From NCBI RefSeq assembly GCF_902459465.1, contig NC_047083.1, positions 8,423,526 to 8,487,525 on the forward strand: DNA of 64,000 nucleotides, read 5' to 3'. Within the stretch, counting starts at the first letter, position 1. Each line of letters starts with the position of its first letter. This document shows positions 1-11,424 of the stretch, piece after piece. The translations under genes and the position numbers were made by a program. The notes beneath the pieces are model-generated. The model was not told where the DNA came from. It did not search any database and saw nothing but the letters and a program-made list of their open reading frames with translations. The stretch comes from Asterias rubens (taxonomy: Eukaryota > Echinodermata > Asteroidea > Forcipulatida > Asteriidae).

Positions 1-373
1 CGTTTGCGTTGATCATGATTGTTTATTGATTGAATTTTCAATTTCATGACTTTTTGGGTCGATTGGATTGTATGAAGTTCATCTTATATTCACCCTATGA
101 AGTGCAGACACACACTGGGTGCGGATCAGATGCATTGCCAGCTAAACCAGGGCAAACCCTTCTCTCTTACAATACAATACTCATAAAGATAAAAGAGTCA
201 TAGTGCTACTGCCAAGACAGTTAACTGCGGGCTCCTGGGGTCCTTATAATTATATAGTAAAGTTAGACTTTACCCAGTTACTGGGTCTAGTCTAGCACAA
301 CTGTAACTCCACAGCTCCTCAGTGACAGTCTCACTACTCAGGTTGTATTCAAATTCATGGCTACGGCTTACTC
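1..373. other. No gene recognised
   Basis: Unique-looking AT-rich sequence with no splice-consistent ORF. CTACGGCT near 361 recurs after the following hairpin, flanking it directly. Confidence 0.5.
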
Positions 374-445
374 CTAGAACTATTTCGGTTTCGTCCGCTA
401 TCGTGTTACGGGAGACGATAGCAGACGAAACCGAAATAGTTCTAG
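374..445. repeat. Short hairpin element
   Basis: Arms of about 31 bases starting CTAGAACTATTTCGGTTTCG pair with their near-perfect reverse complement across a 10-base loop. CTACGGCT directly flanks both ends, which looks like a target duplication. A related hairpin follows at 573. Confidence 0.85.
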
Positions 446-572
446 CTACGGCTAATGGCTAAAGCTGTCAATTATACTAAGGGTGTTGCTTAGGTCAGGA
501 TGTCCTTGTAATCTGTCAGTAGACAATATAATACTATAGCAACACTAGGCCTTATCAACACCCTACCTACTG

Positions 573-666
573 TCCTAGAACTATGGAGTATGAGATGAGG
601 TTTGTTCTGCTATCATCTCCGAGTCCATGTAGAGACAATAGCGGAACGAACCTCATATTTCTAGGA
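573..666. repeat. Second hairpin of the same family
   Basis: Begins TCCTAGAACTATG and ends with the complementary CATATTTCTAGGA. The inner arms GAGGTTTGTTCTGCTAT and ATAGCGGAACGAACCTC pair imperfectly. It shares the CTAGAA termini with 374-445. Confidence 0.75.
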
Positions 667-1439
667 GTAGCAACACCCATGAACAACTCTCACTCTATGG
701 GTCGGATGTATCCGAATTGGCAGCTATACGACTACAGCTGTATCACATGTTCATGATTGTTACTGAATTCAAAAGGTGTTGCTAAGTAAAGAATGTCTAT
801 ACTCCAATTCTCGATGAGGCGGGTCCAGCCATGTCCGCCAATGTGGACATGGCCTAACTCTCAGCCAATGCTGACCTCAGCGAGGGCGCTGTTTTACCTT
901 ATAAAGTCACATGTATGCCCGGATATGATAAAGGGCAAAAGTGGAACTGTGTACAACATGCTTTCTTAGAATGTAATTTTCTTGTAAGAATTGGCGGCTA
1001 CAACTAGGGCTACGAGTGTCGCTAAGGGAATTGAGAACATCAACGCACCATGATGCGCAAATCCAGATGTACTGTAGCCGCTTATTCAGAGAATTGTCTT
1101 AATTCAATAAAATTTATATTTTGAAATGCTAGATGTTTAGAAAAAAGCTAACATAAGATCAGAGGCTGACAAACAATTTCACGCTTTTTGACGAAAGACA
1201 TCTTCCTTATTTTTCACCTTTTTTTGTTTCTCTCTTTAGGACTCTTGGACATCATTTTTCTGAAATGAACTCAAAAGTAAAAGTTCAGACATCACTGAAG
1301 TCAGGACTACATGTAGGAAAGTTTCAACCTTTTATTTTATACTGGTGAGTTTCAACTCAAGATATTTTGTCTGTTTTTTTCTTGCAATGTTTTTTATTGT
1401 CCCGTACCCCTCCCCTGCCAACCTCCCCTAGATAGACCC
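667..1439. other. No gene recognised
   Basis: A small hairpin (CCATGTCC / GGACATGG) lies at 829-852. Otherwise there are no ORFs, repeats or splice-consistent exons that I can support. Confidence 0.5.
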
Positions 1440-1820
1440 CTTCAACTAGATGTATTAGCCTTTACGTACAATGCATCCCAGCCTCCCCCTTTTCTGTTTG
1501 ACTTGAACCGCCCCCAAGATGTTAGTCTTACTTCCATCCCAACCTCCCCCTTTTCTTTCCATCTTGAACCGTCCCAAGATATACCTCTTGTACTATTATT
1601 AGCCTTGTACTTTCATTCTAACCTCCCCTTCTCTTTCCATCTTGAACCGCCCCCAAGATGTTCCCCTTCTATTAGCCTTGTACTTCCATCCCATTCTTCC
1701 CCTTTTCTTTCCATCTTGAACCCCCCCAAGATATACCTCCTCTACTATTAGCCTTGTACTTCCATCCCAACCTCCCCCTTTTCTTTCCATCTTGAACCGC
1801 CCCCAAGATATACCCCATCA
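1440..1820. repeat. Pyrimidine-rich tandem repeat, period about 73-80 bp
   Basis: About five units share TTAGCCTTGTACTTCCATCC, CCTCCCCCTTTTCTTTCC and ATCTTGAACCGCCCCCAAGA. A further unit lies at 2144-2210, beyond the palindrome. Small ORFs here are translated repeat. Confidence 0.85.
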
Positions 1821-1996
1821 ACTACTACTGTATAAGGCCAACTTAAAAATAAAACATGTTTTGCGTCCTGCCTTTTTGAAAAAAGGAAGGACCTTCTTTT
1901 TTAATAAATGGCCGCCTAACACATTTTTAAAGACAAACAACTTGGATCATAAATTGCGTTACTTTTTTTCCTCAAAAAACCCTCAAACAAAACCAA

Positions 1997-2167
1997 GGAG
2001 GTTGGGATGGATTGTACAAGGCTAAGTCATAAAAAAAAACATGTTTATAAAAGCATCCCCACCCATTACTTTTTTAGACACAGCCTCTAAAAAAGTAAAT
2101 GGGTGGGGATGCTTCTATAAACATGTTTTTTTTATGACTTAGCCTTGTACAATCCATCCCAACCTCC
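1997..2167. repeat. Large near-perfect palindrome
   Basis: Arms of about 81 bases run from GGAGGTTGGGATGGATTG inward to CTTTTTTAGA and back, with only a few mismatches and a loop of about 8 bases (CACAGCC). The outer arms are one unit of the neighbouring pyrimidine-rich repeat and its inverted copy. Confidence 0.95.
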
Positions 2168-2422
2168 CCCTTTTCTTTCCATCTTGAACTGCCCTCAAGA
2201 AGATGTACCCCGTTAAATTACCAGCCTGGATGTCTATCAGTTCCACTAATTAATTGACAAAAGAAACAAATGAATATAATGTAACTCAGTAGGTTTCTGC
2301 ATAAATTCCATTTTAGTTTTATTTATTTACTTCAATAATCAAAAGTGCAACTGTCACAAGAGCAAAAACTTTAATCAAACAAACTTAAAGCGACAGAAGT
2401 AGGTACAGAAGTAAACACTCTA

Positions 2423-2711
2423 CTTTAAGGGCACCGGACATTATTGGTCATTTTTCAAAATATTGTTTAGCATACTTAATACTAACTTAGTAACTAGCAA
2501 CAGAGAGCTATTGCATAGCTCTAGCTCTTCATTGTTCGTTACCGAGTAAGTATATATTGATAATATAAAACATTGTGAGAAACGGCTCCCTATGAAGTGT
2601 ACATAGTTGAAGCCCAAGTTTTCACAGGTTTATTATTTGATGCATTATGTTAGGATACACCAAGTGAGAATACTGGTCTTTGACAATTACCAGGTGTCCA
2701 GTGCCTTTAAG
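2423..2711 (-). repeat. R1 foldback element, old copy
   Basis: R1 is the commonest dispersed repeat here: about 390 bases with inverted ends near TTAAAGGCAGTGGACACTAT. It also has inner landmarks GAGGGAGCCGTTTCTCACAA and an inner palindrome around GATTTCGAGACCTCA. This copy is diverged and shortened. Confidence 0.8.
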
Positions 2712-2829
2712 AGACATTGAAATTTTTAAACAATTCTACTACAGAGACTATTGGTTTAAATTCAGCTGCTCACTAATGGGATAGGAAATTGTTTATAAAA
2801 TTGTATTATAGTTTAAAAAAGTATTAAGG

Positions 2830-3214
2830 TTAAAGGCAATGGACACTATTGGTAATTATCAAAGACTACCCTTCACAGATGGTGTATCTCAACATAAGCA
2901 TAAAATAACAAACCTGTGAAAATTTGAGCTCAATCGGTCATCGAACTTGCGAGGTAATAATGAAAGAAAAAACACCCTTGTCACACGAAGTTGTGTGCGT
3001 TTAGATGGTTGATTTCGAGACCTCAAGTTCTAAATCTGAGGTCTCAAAATCAAATTCGTGGAAAATTACGTATTCTCTAAAACTATGGCACTTCAGAGGA
3101 AACCGTTTCTCACAATGTTTTATACCATCAACCTCTCCCCATTACTCGTCACCAAGTAAGGTTTTATGCCATAAATTATTTTGAGTAATTACCAATAGTG
3201 TCCACTGCCTTTAA
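2830..3214 (+). repeat. R1 foldback element, full copy
   Basis: Complete from TTAAAGGCAATGGACACTAT to GTGTCCACTGCCTTTAAA, with both inner landmarks. No protein is encoded, so it is a non-autonomous element. Confidence 0.92.
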
Positions 3215-4257
3215 ATTTACAGATTGTCAAATTTGATCAATGGCTCTTAAAATTCAAGCAATTCTTTATTCTTTGATTTCTGTTTACAGGTTTATTAAGA
3301 TGATGAGGAGCAGCAGTTTTTTCACAAGAGATTGCACAAGGGCTGTGATGAGAACACTTGGCTTGCAGCTTCATCACGACTTCAAACACTTCGTCATCTC
3401 TCTACTACCTCATCTCGGTTAACTGTTCAATACTAGGATATTAAGGTAGGTTTTTTGTTTTGTTTAACGAGTTGTAAAAAGGTCTGTTTACAAATACACT
3501 TTGACTTCATCATCAAGGTACTTAAAGGGCCTTGTCAGTCACACTAAGTGAATTTATTGGCAACTTTGAGCAACTGCTGCAGTACACACAAACAAAAACA
3601 CTTTGATATCAAAGTGCTTTTTCAAACATGGTCTCATTATTCCCCCAATATGTAAACATTCAGAAAGCAATGTTACTTCTTATTGGGTATTTTATTTTAA
3701 AGTGGTTGGCTATAAATTATTGCCTCGTGGGACATGGACCTTAGCACTTATTGTAGTCCAGGCCCAGAGGAAAGCCAGGGATGTACAAAACAACAAGTCC
3801 CCTTGCCCGGCAAGGCAGTAGGGGGGCATGGCTTGGACTATCACCCAGGGCCAGTTTTACTTTTTCCGATCCCTGGCCATGTTCTCTGCTAGTCCCGTTT
3901 CCCCCTACAAGACTCAAACACACTTCCTCTGAAAATGTTTTACAATCCAAATAAATTGTGCCAAAAAAGCGATGTGGTTATTTGACGAAGTCTTACATTT
4001 TGTAAACAGACCTTTACTAATAATCAGTCCTTTTGTTGCGACTGTTGATGTAAGGTACATATCGATTGGTGCTGGCAGAAGAATATTTAAAGTTACTTTA
4101 ATGCCATTTTGCTGGCAAAGCTTATAGTACAACAATCAACTCATCAGCAGAAAGCACACAATGAATTGCAATGGCCACATTTGTTAAAGGCTACTAATGC
4201 TAAGCTGCAATATAAATAAATGTGTTGCTGGAATTACTCTACCTCAGTCATGTGTCG
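3215..4257. other. No gene recognised
   Basis: Short open stretches exist (for example 3240-3422 plus) but lack recognisable homology and consistent splice sites. The 3880-4150 part is unique-looking. Confidence 0.4.
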
Positions 4258-4418
4258 TATACGCCTCTCTTAATATTATGCATGAGGTACGTAACAATGC
4301 TAATCCAAAACGAGGCGATGGGTGTAGCCACTGCAAGTGATGGCAAACGTGCGCCCATAGCCTCAGTTTGGGTTAGAATTATGACGTCATGCATATAAGT
4401 ATTAAGAGAGGCGTATAG
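4258..4418. repeat. Element with about 30-bp terminal inverted repeats
   Basis: TACGCCTCTCTTAATATTAT at the left pairs with ATAAGTATTAAGAGAGGCGT at the right, around about 100 bases of unrelated sequence. MITE-like; no second copy seen here. Confidence 0.8.
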
Positions 4419-5436
4419 TTCATTCTCTTGGAGAGTGGAACTTTCCAGCTCAGCTTTTTCATAGCGGTGGCAGTTAATTGCCGAGGAGTTTCTGCCGGGG
4501 GTACGTCTCCTGAAGTCCTTCTGCCAGCACACATCTGTATAATAATAGAAATACAATTAATTAGTAAAGAGTAGTATACAATCATGAATCTATGTGATGC
4601 TTAAGTGGCTCACGATTGCGTGATAGCTTTGTCAAGGATCCCATTAAGTTTGTCTAGTTTAGATTAACACACCAACCCAGCTCAATCGTTAAAATGTTCA
4701 ACAAATTAAATTCAGTTCTAAGATTTTGTACTATTCATCATACTTTCATTCCAACGGCACTTCTAGAAAGACAAAAGTTGAATGGGAGGAACAATGGTAT
4801 CAATTGGTAGTATTAAGTTTTGATTTTAGATTCTATCAAGTAGTAAACAACAAGGTAAATAATTGTAAATAATTTTGGGTTGAGCAAAAAGTCGAACTGA
4901 CTAGAGCAGGGTTTGAAATAAGTACCTACGGATTGAATTTATGCCTGCGCACAACGGAGCTATGCAGCTCTGTGGTTGCAGTCTCTCTATTTTGTCAATA
5001 AACACATTTGTATGTTTACTTGGGCTGTCAGTTCTTGTTTCAACCCAAAATTATTTCAAATTATCACCAGTAAGCATGTTTCCTAAACACATTGCCTATT
5101 CTGTAACATTAGTATTTATAAGCAGAGACTGTGAATGTATTACTTAGTAATTGTATTTTAACTTTTAAACTGATTGATCACCAATGTCAAGTTGATGTAA
5201 CAACACTCGTTCTTTTCAGAACAAACTTGTTTTGGGCAATTCATTCACATCCTCCTGTTTCAGTAAACACATCAAACAACCGTGCTTGAATTTGAATGAC
5301 CTAAAAATGCTTTAACATCGAGCTTATATTGATTGCGACAATCGACACACAAGCAAGAATGATCTACATGTATAACACATGAACTTTCAAATTAAAATGC
5401 ATCAGTTTTTGTTGTTCGGTGTGACGGTGTTGACAC
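4419..5436. other. No gene recognised
   Basis: One minus-strand stretch near 4420-4530 follows a TATTATACAG acceptor and is open for about 50 codons (DVCWQKDFRRRTPGRNSS...). It could be an isolated exon, but I recognise no family and no partner exon. Confidence 0.3.
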
Positions 5437-6005
5437 ATTATATCCGAGCGGATAAGAACACCCGACTCAAGCTCTGATGTTTCTGTTCAGCAGAGTGTGG
5501 GTTCGAGTCCCGGTCGAGACACTTGTGGCCTAAAGCAAGACACTTAACCATTATTGATACGTAGTCGAATGGATAAGTTCACCGGACTCAAGCTCTGTCA
5601 CTGTTATATCAGCAGAGTGTGGGTTCGAGTCCCGGTCAAGACACTTGTGGCCTAAAGCAAGACACTTAACCATTATTGATACGTAGTCGAATGGATAAGA
5701 AAACTGGACTCAAGCTCTGTCGCTGTTTCTATTCAGCAGAGTGTGGGTTCGAGTCCCAATCAAGACACTTGTGTTCTAAAGCAAGACACTTAACCATTAT
5801 TGATACGTAGTTGATTGGATAAGAACACCGGACTCAAGCTCTGTTGCTGTTTCTATTTAGCAGAGTGCAGGTTCGAGTCCCGGTCAATACACTTGTGTCC
5901 TTAAGCAAGACACTTAAAACCTAGCCGAATTAATAAGAACACCGTACTCAAGCTCTGTCGCACACCTAGCCAAATTGATAAGAACACCGGACTCAAGCTC
6001 TGTCG
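5437..6005 (+). repeat. tRNA-Leu-like SINE head in tandem, period about 121 bp
   Basis: Five to six units have a box-A-like CCGAGCGGATAAG, GACTCAAGCTCTG (Leu CAA anticodon loop), a box-B-like GTGGGTTCGAGTCCCGGTC, and a tail GACACTTGTG..AAGCAAGACACTTAACC. The tail belongs to the SINE family complete at 27033-27423. Acceptor stems do not pair, so these are not functional tRNAs. Confidence 0.85.
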
Positions 6006-6146
6006 CATGAGACAAACTTAGGGACAAGTCAGTGAAAAATGTCTCTTGCGGTGATAGTGAAACAGCTCTTGCGTAACCATCATGCTACTACTGCTCTCAT
6101 CACACTACTGCTTTTTAATGACACGCTAAAATGAAGCGTTCTCCAA

Positions 6147-6530
6147 AATGATGTCTATCCCCCACTTGCCACCCCCACCCCCTCCCTGCCCAATCTCTGG
6201 TTACACCACAAACGTTGTAAACAACTTGGCTACTTAATATTGTAATGAATCTTGTAAATTACTCACAGATAGAAATCCTTTGGTAGAGTTTTAGATGCTC
6301 AAAGATCGTGTAAAATGATGTCTTTGCCCCAAGATGGTGTACCTGTAAAATGATATCTTTGACCCCACTTGCCACCCCTCCCCCTCCCTCCCCAATCTCT
6401 GGTTACTCTACAAACGTTGTAAACAACTTGGCTACTCAATATTGTTATGAATCTTGTAAATTACTCACAGATAGAAGTCCTTTGGTAGAGTTTCAGATGC
6501 TCAAAGATCGTGTACTTACTGTGTCTCAAA
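6147..6530. repeat. Tandem duplication of a ~200-bp segment
   Basis: CACTTGCCACCCC, CAATCTCTGGTTAC, AACGTTGTAAACAACTTGGC and GGTAGAGTTT..AGATGCTCAAAGATCGTG occur in order twice, about 200 bases apart, with scattered differences. Confidence 0.9.
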
Positions 6531-6599
6531 TGCTTAGGACATGTTGTTTATATGGCAACCGTCAATGTCTAGTTCCCAGTCTCTGAGAAGTGGTAATAC

Positions 6600-7480
6600 A
6601 GGTAGTGATGGGTGTCTGACTATTTTTTCCTTCAATATTTATTGGGAAAATGTACGTGAATAAGTGTTCGTTTTCAGAGTTTTTTCGTTGAAAATGAGTT
6701 GTTTTTGAATCGCAATGTATGTAAACTGTTTTAATTGTTATAGAATTGCTAAAAAAAGGTACAAGAATTGGAAATGATGTACGAAAATGCGTTACGTGTA
6801 GTATGTATTGTTATTGTAAGTTGAACCGTAGGCCTATATACACATTGTTAAAGCCAATTAAGTTGCATTTAAAGGCCGTTTTTTGAGTTAAGTTGTACAT
6901 TTTGGATGAATTTTGAAGAGGAAATGTTTGGATTGGTTTAATACAACGGTGTAAGCAGTGTGAAGGTGTTTAGAAGTATTTTGGGGACGTTTTGTGATGT
7001 AAATCGTAATTCTTTTTCGAGTTTCATGACTTTTGCACTTAGAATTATTTTTTTTTTCACCGATTTGCACCAAAATTAACGAGCGTACGTTTCAAGCGAT
7101 TTTAAGAAAATGATTTTCCAAAAATGCGTAAAAAATGCAAGTTTTTGGTAAAAAAAACTTTTCTAACAACTTTTTTCACCAAAATTAACGAGCGTGCGTT
7201 TCAGGCGATTTTAATTTTTTCATAGACCGTTAAAAAAAAAATTAACGGTCTTTTTTTTTTTTTTTACCAAAAAATCGAAAAATATGACAAAATTCTTGCC
7301 TCCCTCTCCCCCTCTCTTCCCGGTGCCGCCTCCCCCTCTCTCTCTGGTCCCGGTGTCGTCCCCTCCTCGTGGTGCCGCCTCCGTGTTGCCTCCTGCTGCT
7401 GCGTCTCCTCACCGTGCGTCAAGACCTGTACATGTTCCTGTGGAAGAAACGTGGGTTATTTCTTTATTTCGCTTACCTCA
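6600..7480. other. AT-rich stretch, no gene
   Basis: A short phrase, CAAAATTAACGAGCG.. ACGTTTCA.GCGATTTT, appears twice (about 7071 and 7180). Homopolymer T tracts lie near 7250, and a CT-rich low-complexity block covers 7295-7420. No coding evidence. Confidence 0.6.
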
Positions 7481-7556
7481 TGGTCCGTGCCGGGGCTCGA
7501 ACCTCTCATCTTGTCCTCGCGAAACTGTAACCTTAACCACTAGGCCACAACGATGA
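7480..7556 (-). repeat. tRNA-like SINE head (different family)
   Basis: On the minus strand GTGGCCTAGTGGTTAAGG (box A) is followed about 35 bases later by GAGGTTCGAGCCCCGGC (box B). The acceptor stem is not complementary, so this is a tRNA-derived repeat rather than a tRNA gene. Confidence 0.65.
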
Positions 7557-8048
7557 CTGTACAGATCATACATTTTTTGGAGTGATGAATATTACACAAC
7601 CACTATTGCGTAGTATAATTACGGGAATAAATGATTAAATAGCCCCCTCTGTTGGTCAAAAATGTCCAGGTGTAATAAAATTGACTTTGTGTAATAAAAA
7701 AACTTGTTGCTGTTTTTAATGAAAAAAAAAACGTTTTTGTCAATCAGTTATTTAGTGAGTCCGATTTAGTAATAATGTTTACCCTTTCATAGCCCAACTA
7801 TTTTAACCCACTATTTTAATATAATATTATTTAAAAACAAAGACGATTATTAAAAAAGAACACATGGCACACTTTTTATTAAATTCATTTCTCCACATTC
7901 TTTTATTGGAACATATATAAATAATTATATCTCTTTTTATAATAATAATAATAGACAAGCTACAAGTTATTGGTCAAAATAACACTCATTGACAAATAAA
8001 TTAAGAGTTAAAAACTCACAAATAAGTAGTAGAGTAAGACAATCTATT

Positions 8049-8410
8049 AAAGAGACACTTTGCCTTGAATAGGGCGAGTTGGTCTGTAAAAAGTTTTTGT
8101 AAACGTTTGTTATGAAATGCATATAATTATATGGTTAGAAAGATGATTTAAAGTAAAATACAACGATCCATAAAAATCCATCGAAATTGCAAGGTTTTCC
8201 TTATAGGTCATAAACTAACATTTTGTGGAGTCAAATTTTGACTCAAAATGGCTGACTGTGTTGGTTTGTATAGTAAAAGGAAAACCATGCAATTTCATGG
8301 CATACTTATGTGGATCAATTTATTCTACTTTTAAATCATCTTTCTATCATGCATTTCATAACAAACGAATACAAACACTTTTTTACATACCAACACAACC
8401 TGTCCCTTTA
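8049..8410. repeat. Foldback element of about 360 bp
   Basis: The left arm (TTTGTTATGAAATGCAT.. GAAAGATGATTTAAAGTA) is mirrored at 8320-8375. Inner blocks GCAAGGTTTTCCTTA and AAGGAAAACCATGCA pair as well. The plus ORF at 8225-8455 is a by-product of this element. Confidence 0.8.
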
Positions 8411-8527
8411 AAAACACAACATGTCCCTTTAAACACGGATGATAGCTCTGTATAGAGGTCAGAGAGTTTTTTCGTACACGGGTGATGAAAATTCACATTA
8501 TAAGTGAAAGAAATAAAAGAATGTCAA

Positions 8528-8914
8528 TTTAAAGGCAGTGGACACTATTGGTAATTACTCAAAATAATTATTGGCATAAAACCTTTCTTGGTGACGAGTA
8601 ATGGGGAGAGGTTTGTGGTATAAAACATTGTGAGAAACGGCTCCCTCTGAAGTGCCATAGTTTTCGAGAAATAAGTAATTTTCAACGAATTTGATTTCGA
8701 GACCTCAGATTTAGAACTTGAGGTTTCGAAATCAACCATCTAAATGCACACAACTTCGTGTGACAAGGGTTATTTTTCTTTCATTATTATCTCGCAACTT
8801 CGATGACCAAATGAGCTCAAATTTTCACAGGTTTGTTATTTTATGCATATGTTCAGTTACCCCAACTGTGAAGGCTAGTCTTTGACAATTACCAATAGTG
8901 TCCACTGCCTTTAA
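8528..8914 (-). repeat. R1 foldback element, full copy
   Basis: Complete inverted ends and the inner palindrome around GATTTCGAGACCTCAG are present, with few changes from the other full copies, suggesting recent mobility. Confidence 0.92.
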
Positions 8915-9310
8915 ATAGATTGTTGATAATAATATTATCTATCCTCTTGGGCAGAGTGTCTGCCTTCGAATCCCAAGAACTCAAATACTTAGAATTTCTA
9001 ATTACAACATTACATAATTTTGGGTATTAAACAGGATTGGTACCGGTAGAGCTAACAAAATAGTCCCAGACAGTTTTAACATTTTGTGTGATCAGCCATT
9101 TGTCGGTTCTGGTGAAAATTTTGGCTAAATCTGCCATATGAGTCACTAGAAAACAGTTTCCAAACAAGCATGATTTATTTGGTTGTAACAACCAAAATCA
9201 GCTATGCAGACTTTTTCCAGATACTTTTCTGATAGATTTCTTCGAAATCAGTAAGCTTTCAAACAAAATTTTAAAAGATATGTTTTTATCCTGAAATCCT
9301 GTATCATACC

Positions 9311-9696
9311 TTCAAAGGCACTGGACACTATTGGTAATTGTCTCAAAGACCAGTCTTATCACTTGGTGTATCTCAACATAATTATGCACAAAATAACAAA
9401 CCTGTGAAAATTTGAACTCATTTAACTCATGGAAGTTGCGAGAGAATAATGCAAGAAAAACACCCTTGTCGCCCAAGTTGTGTGCTTTCAGAGGCTTGAT
9501 TGTGAGACCTCAGCTGAGGTCTCAAAATCAAATCAAATTTTTGAGTTGGAAATTACTTCTTTCTTAAAAAAAACTGACTTCAGTTGGAGCCGTTTCTCAT
9601 TATGTTTTATACTATCAACAGCTCTCCATTGCTCATAACCAAGTTTTTGTGCTAAAAATTATTTGAGGAATTACCAATAGGGTCCAGTGCCTTTAA
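9311..9696 (+). repeat. R1 foldback element
   Basis: Both termini are recognisable (CAAAGGCACTGGACACTAT to GTCCAGTGCCTTTAA); more diverged than the 8.5-kb copy. Confidence 0.88.
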
Positions 9697-9934
9697 CGTT
9701 CAGCTTATTAAAAGATTAACAAGTTTTATAATACAATTTGTTTTTGGAGTAAAGTAATAACCATCATCCAGTTTTAAACAACCTGTAGGTTTTCAACACA
9801 TAATTGGTGGTCACACTCGGGCCAAACAAAACCAAAGTCTTGTTTCTGTTAGTATGAACATTGAAATGAATGGGTACGCAAAATGTTTTATTTTTGAGAG
9901 TTTAAAATAAAGTTTCCCATTAGGACAAAATGGC

Positions 9935-10295
9935 TTAAAGATGCTATGTCAGATTTTTGGCCGATTTGACCCCAAAATTTTGATTTAAAATTCAATAGGT
10001 ATTTTGATGGGGGTCGAGAAAGTTACAAGCTTTTATTTGAGCCATTGCTCGAAAAAGTCCGCCAATTATTAGTAGCAGTGAAATAAAGTGCTCAAAATTA
10101 GTTTTTGTCGGGATCATGACCAATTCTAATGTGTTTTATAAGAAATTTTTTAAATTTTTGTCATGGTTCGTGACCATTAAAAGTAAAAGTTAAACTTTTT
10201 TTCGCTAGAGCGGGGGATACTCTTTGAAATACCATTCACTCAAAAAAATCTACTTTTTAATGTTTTGGGCCAAAAATCTGACATAGCATCTTTAA
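9935..10295. repeat. MITE with 28-bp perfect terminal inverted repeats
   Basis: The left end TTAAAGATGCTATGTCAGAT continues TTTTGGCC; its exact reverse complement ends the element. The 300-base interior is non-coding. Confidence 0.92.
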
Positions 10296-10319
10296 TAGGT
10301 GGAATTTTTCCATCATTCT

Positions 10320-11330
10320 GAAAATGGGTAGGTAAGTGGATGGGCAGCATGTTTTTGGGGCGGAAAATCGGTAGCAATGTTTCCTATCTGTTACAATAAT
10401 TGGATAGTTGGGCCAAACAAAAATATAATAATGTTACAATGAATTTGGGTAACAGGGGGCAACGTCTCTTTCTTTTTTTTCTTTTTTCAAAGTTTGGCCA
10501 AATAACAAGATAGTCATGTTTTCCATGGCACTGTAAATGAGTAAGGTGGTAGGTAGGCAATGTTTTTTACTCTTTTGAAGGCCAAACAAAAAGATAGCCA
10601 TGTTTCCTGTTACGCTGAAAAGCAAAAAGAGGGCCACTTAATTTTTGTTTATTTTCAGGTGGGGCATACAAAAATATAACCATGTTTCTTATAACACTGA
10701 ATTTGGGTAACAGGTGGGCCACATTATTCTGCGTAAATAGTATGGCCAAACAAAAATAAAGTTATGTTTCCCATTACACTGAAAAAGGGCAAGTACACAG
10801 GTGGACAACATCTTTTTAACTTTTTTTCTTCTTCAAAGTCTGCCCAAATAAAAAGATTTTTCCATTCCTCTGACAAATGGGTTGGTAGTGGATGGGCAGC
10901 ATGGTTTTTTTTCACAGTTAGACCAAACAATTAGAGGTAGCCTTTACTTCCTACATTACACTAATTTGATATCTTGGCCAAACAAAAATAAAGTAATGTT
11001 TCCCATTACACCAAAGAAAAAACAGGTAAGTACACAGGTGGGCAACATTTCTGTGCCCACTTTTTTTTTTAAGTTGGCAAAAAAAAAAAAAAAAATGTTT
11101 TTTTCCACAGTTGGTCAAACAAAAACTTAATGGTACACTGAGTTTGGGTAACATGTGGCCAATATTTTTGTAATAAATGAGACATACAAAAATAAAGTTA
11201 TGTTTACAATTGCACTAAAAAAAAGTAAAATAATTTTAAAAATATAGTAATTTTTCCATTATTCTGATAGTTACCCATACTGAAAACATGGTTATATTTT
11301 TGTTTGGCCAATTAATTTTTACTTAAAAAT
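10320..11330. repeat. Degenerate tandem array, period about 90-100 bp
   Basis: Roughly ten units share GGCCAAACAAAAATA, GTTATGTTTCCCATTACACT, GAAAA..GGTAAGTA and GTGGGCAACAT in that order. The same motif reappears at 11840-12040 and 12960-13230. Small ORFs on both strands are repeat translations. Confidence 0.8.
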
Positions 11331-11424
11331 AGTATTTTTTTCCAAATTACAAAGCAGGTTTCTTATACTCAGCCTTAATTACACACCCTTGACAGGGTCA
11401 GCAAAACCTGCGTGGGTTGTTCAC

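Noticed and set aside
4248-4585. Two overlapping minus ORFs near 4.4 kb
   Set aside because: Part overlaps a MITE with terminal inverted repeats; no family recognised. Noted only as a weak possible exon.
10434-11154. Several ORFs with repeated FLFGxxxKK-like text
   Set aside because: Reading frames of the degenerate ~95-bp tandem array.
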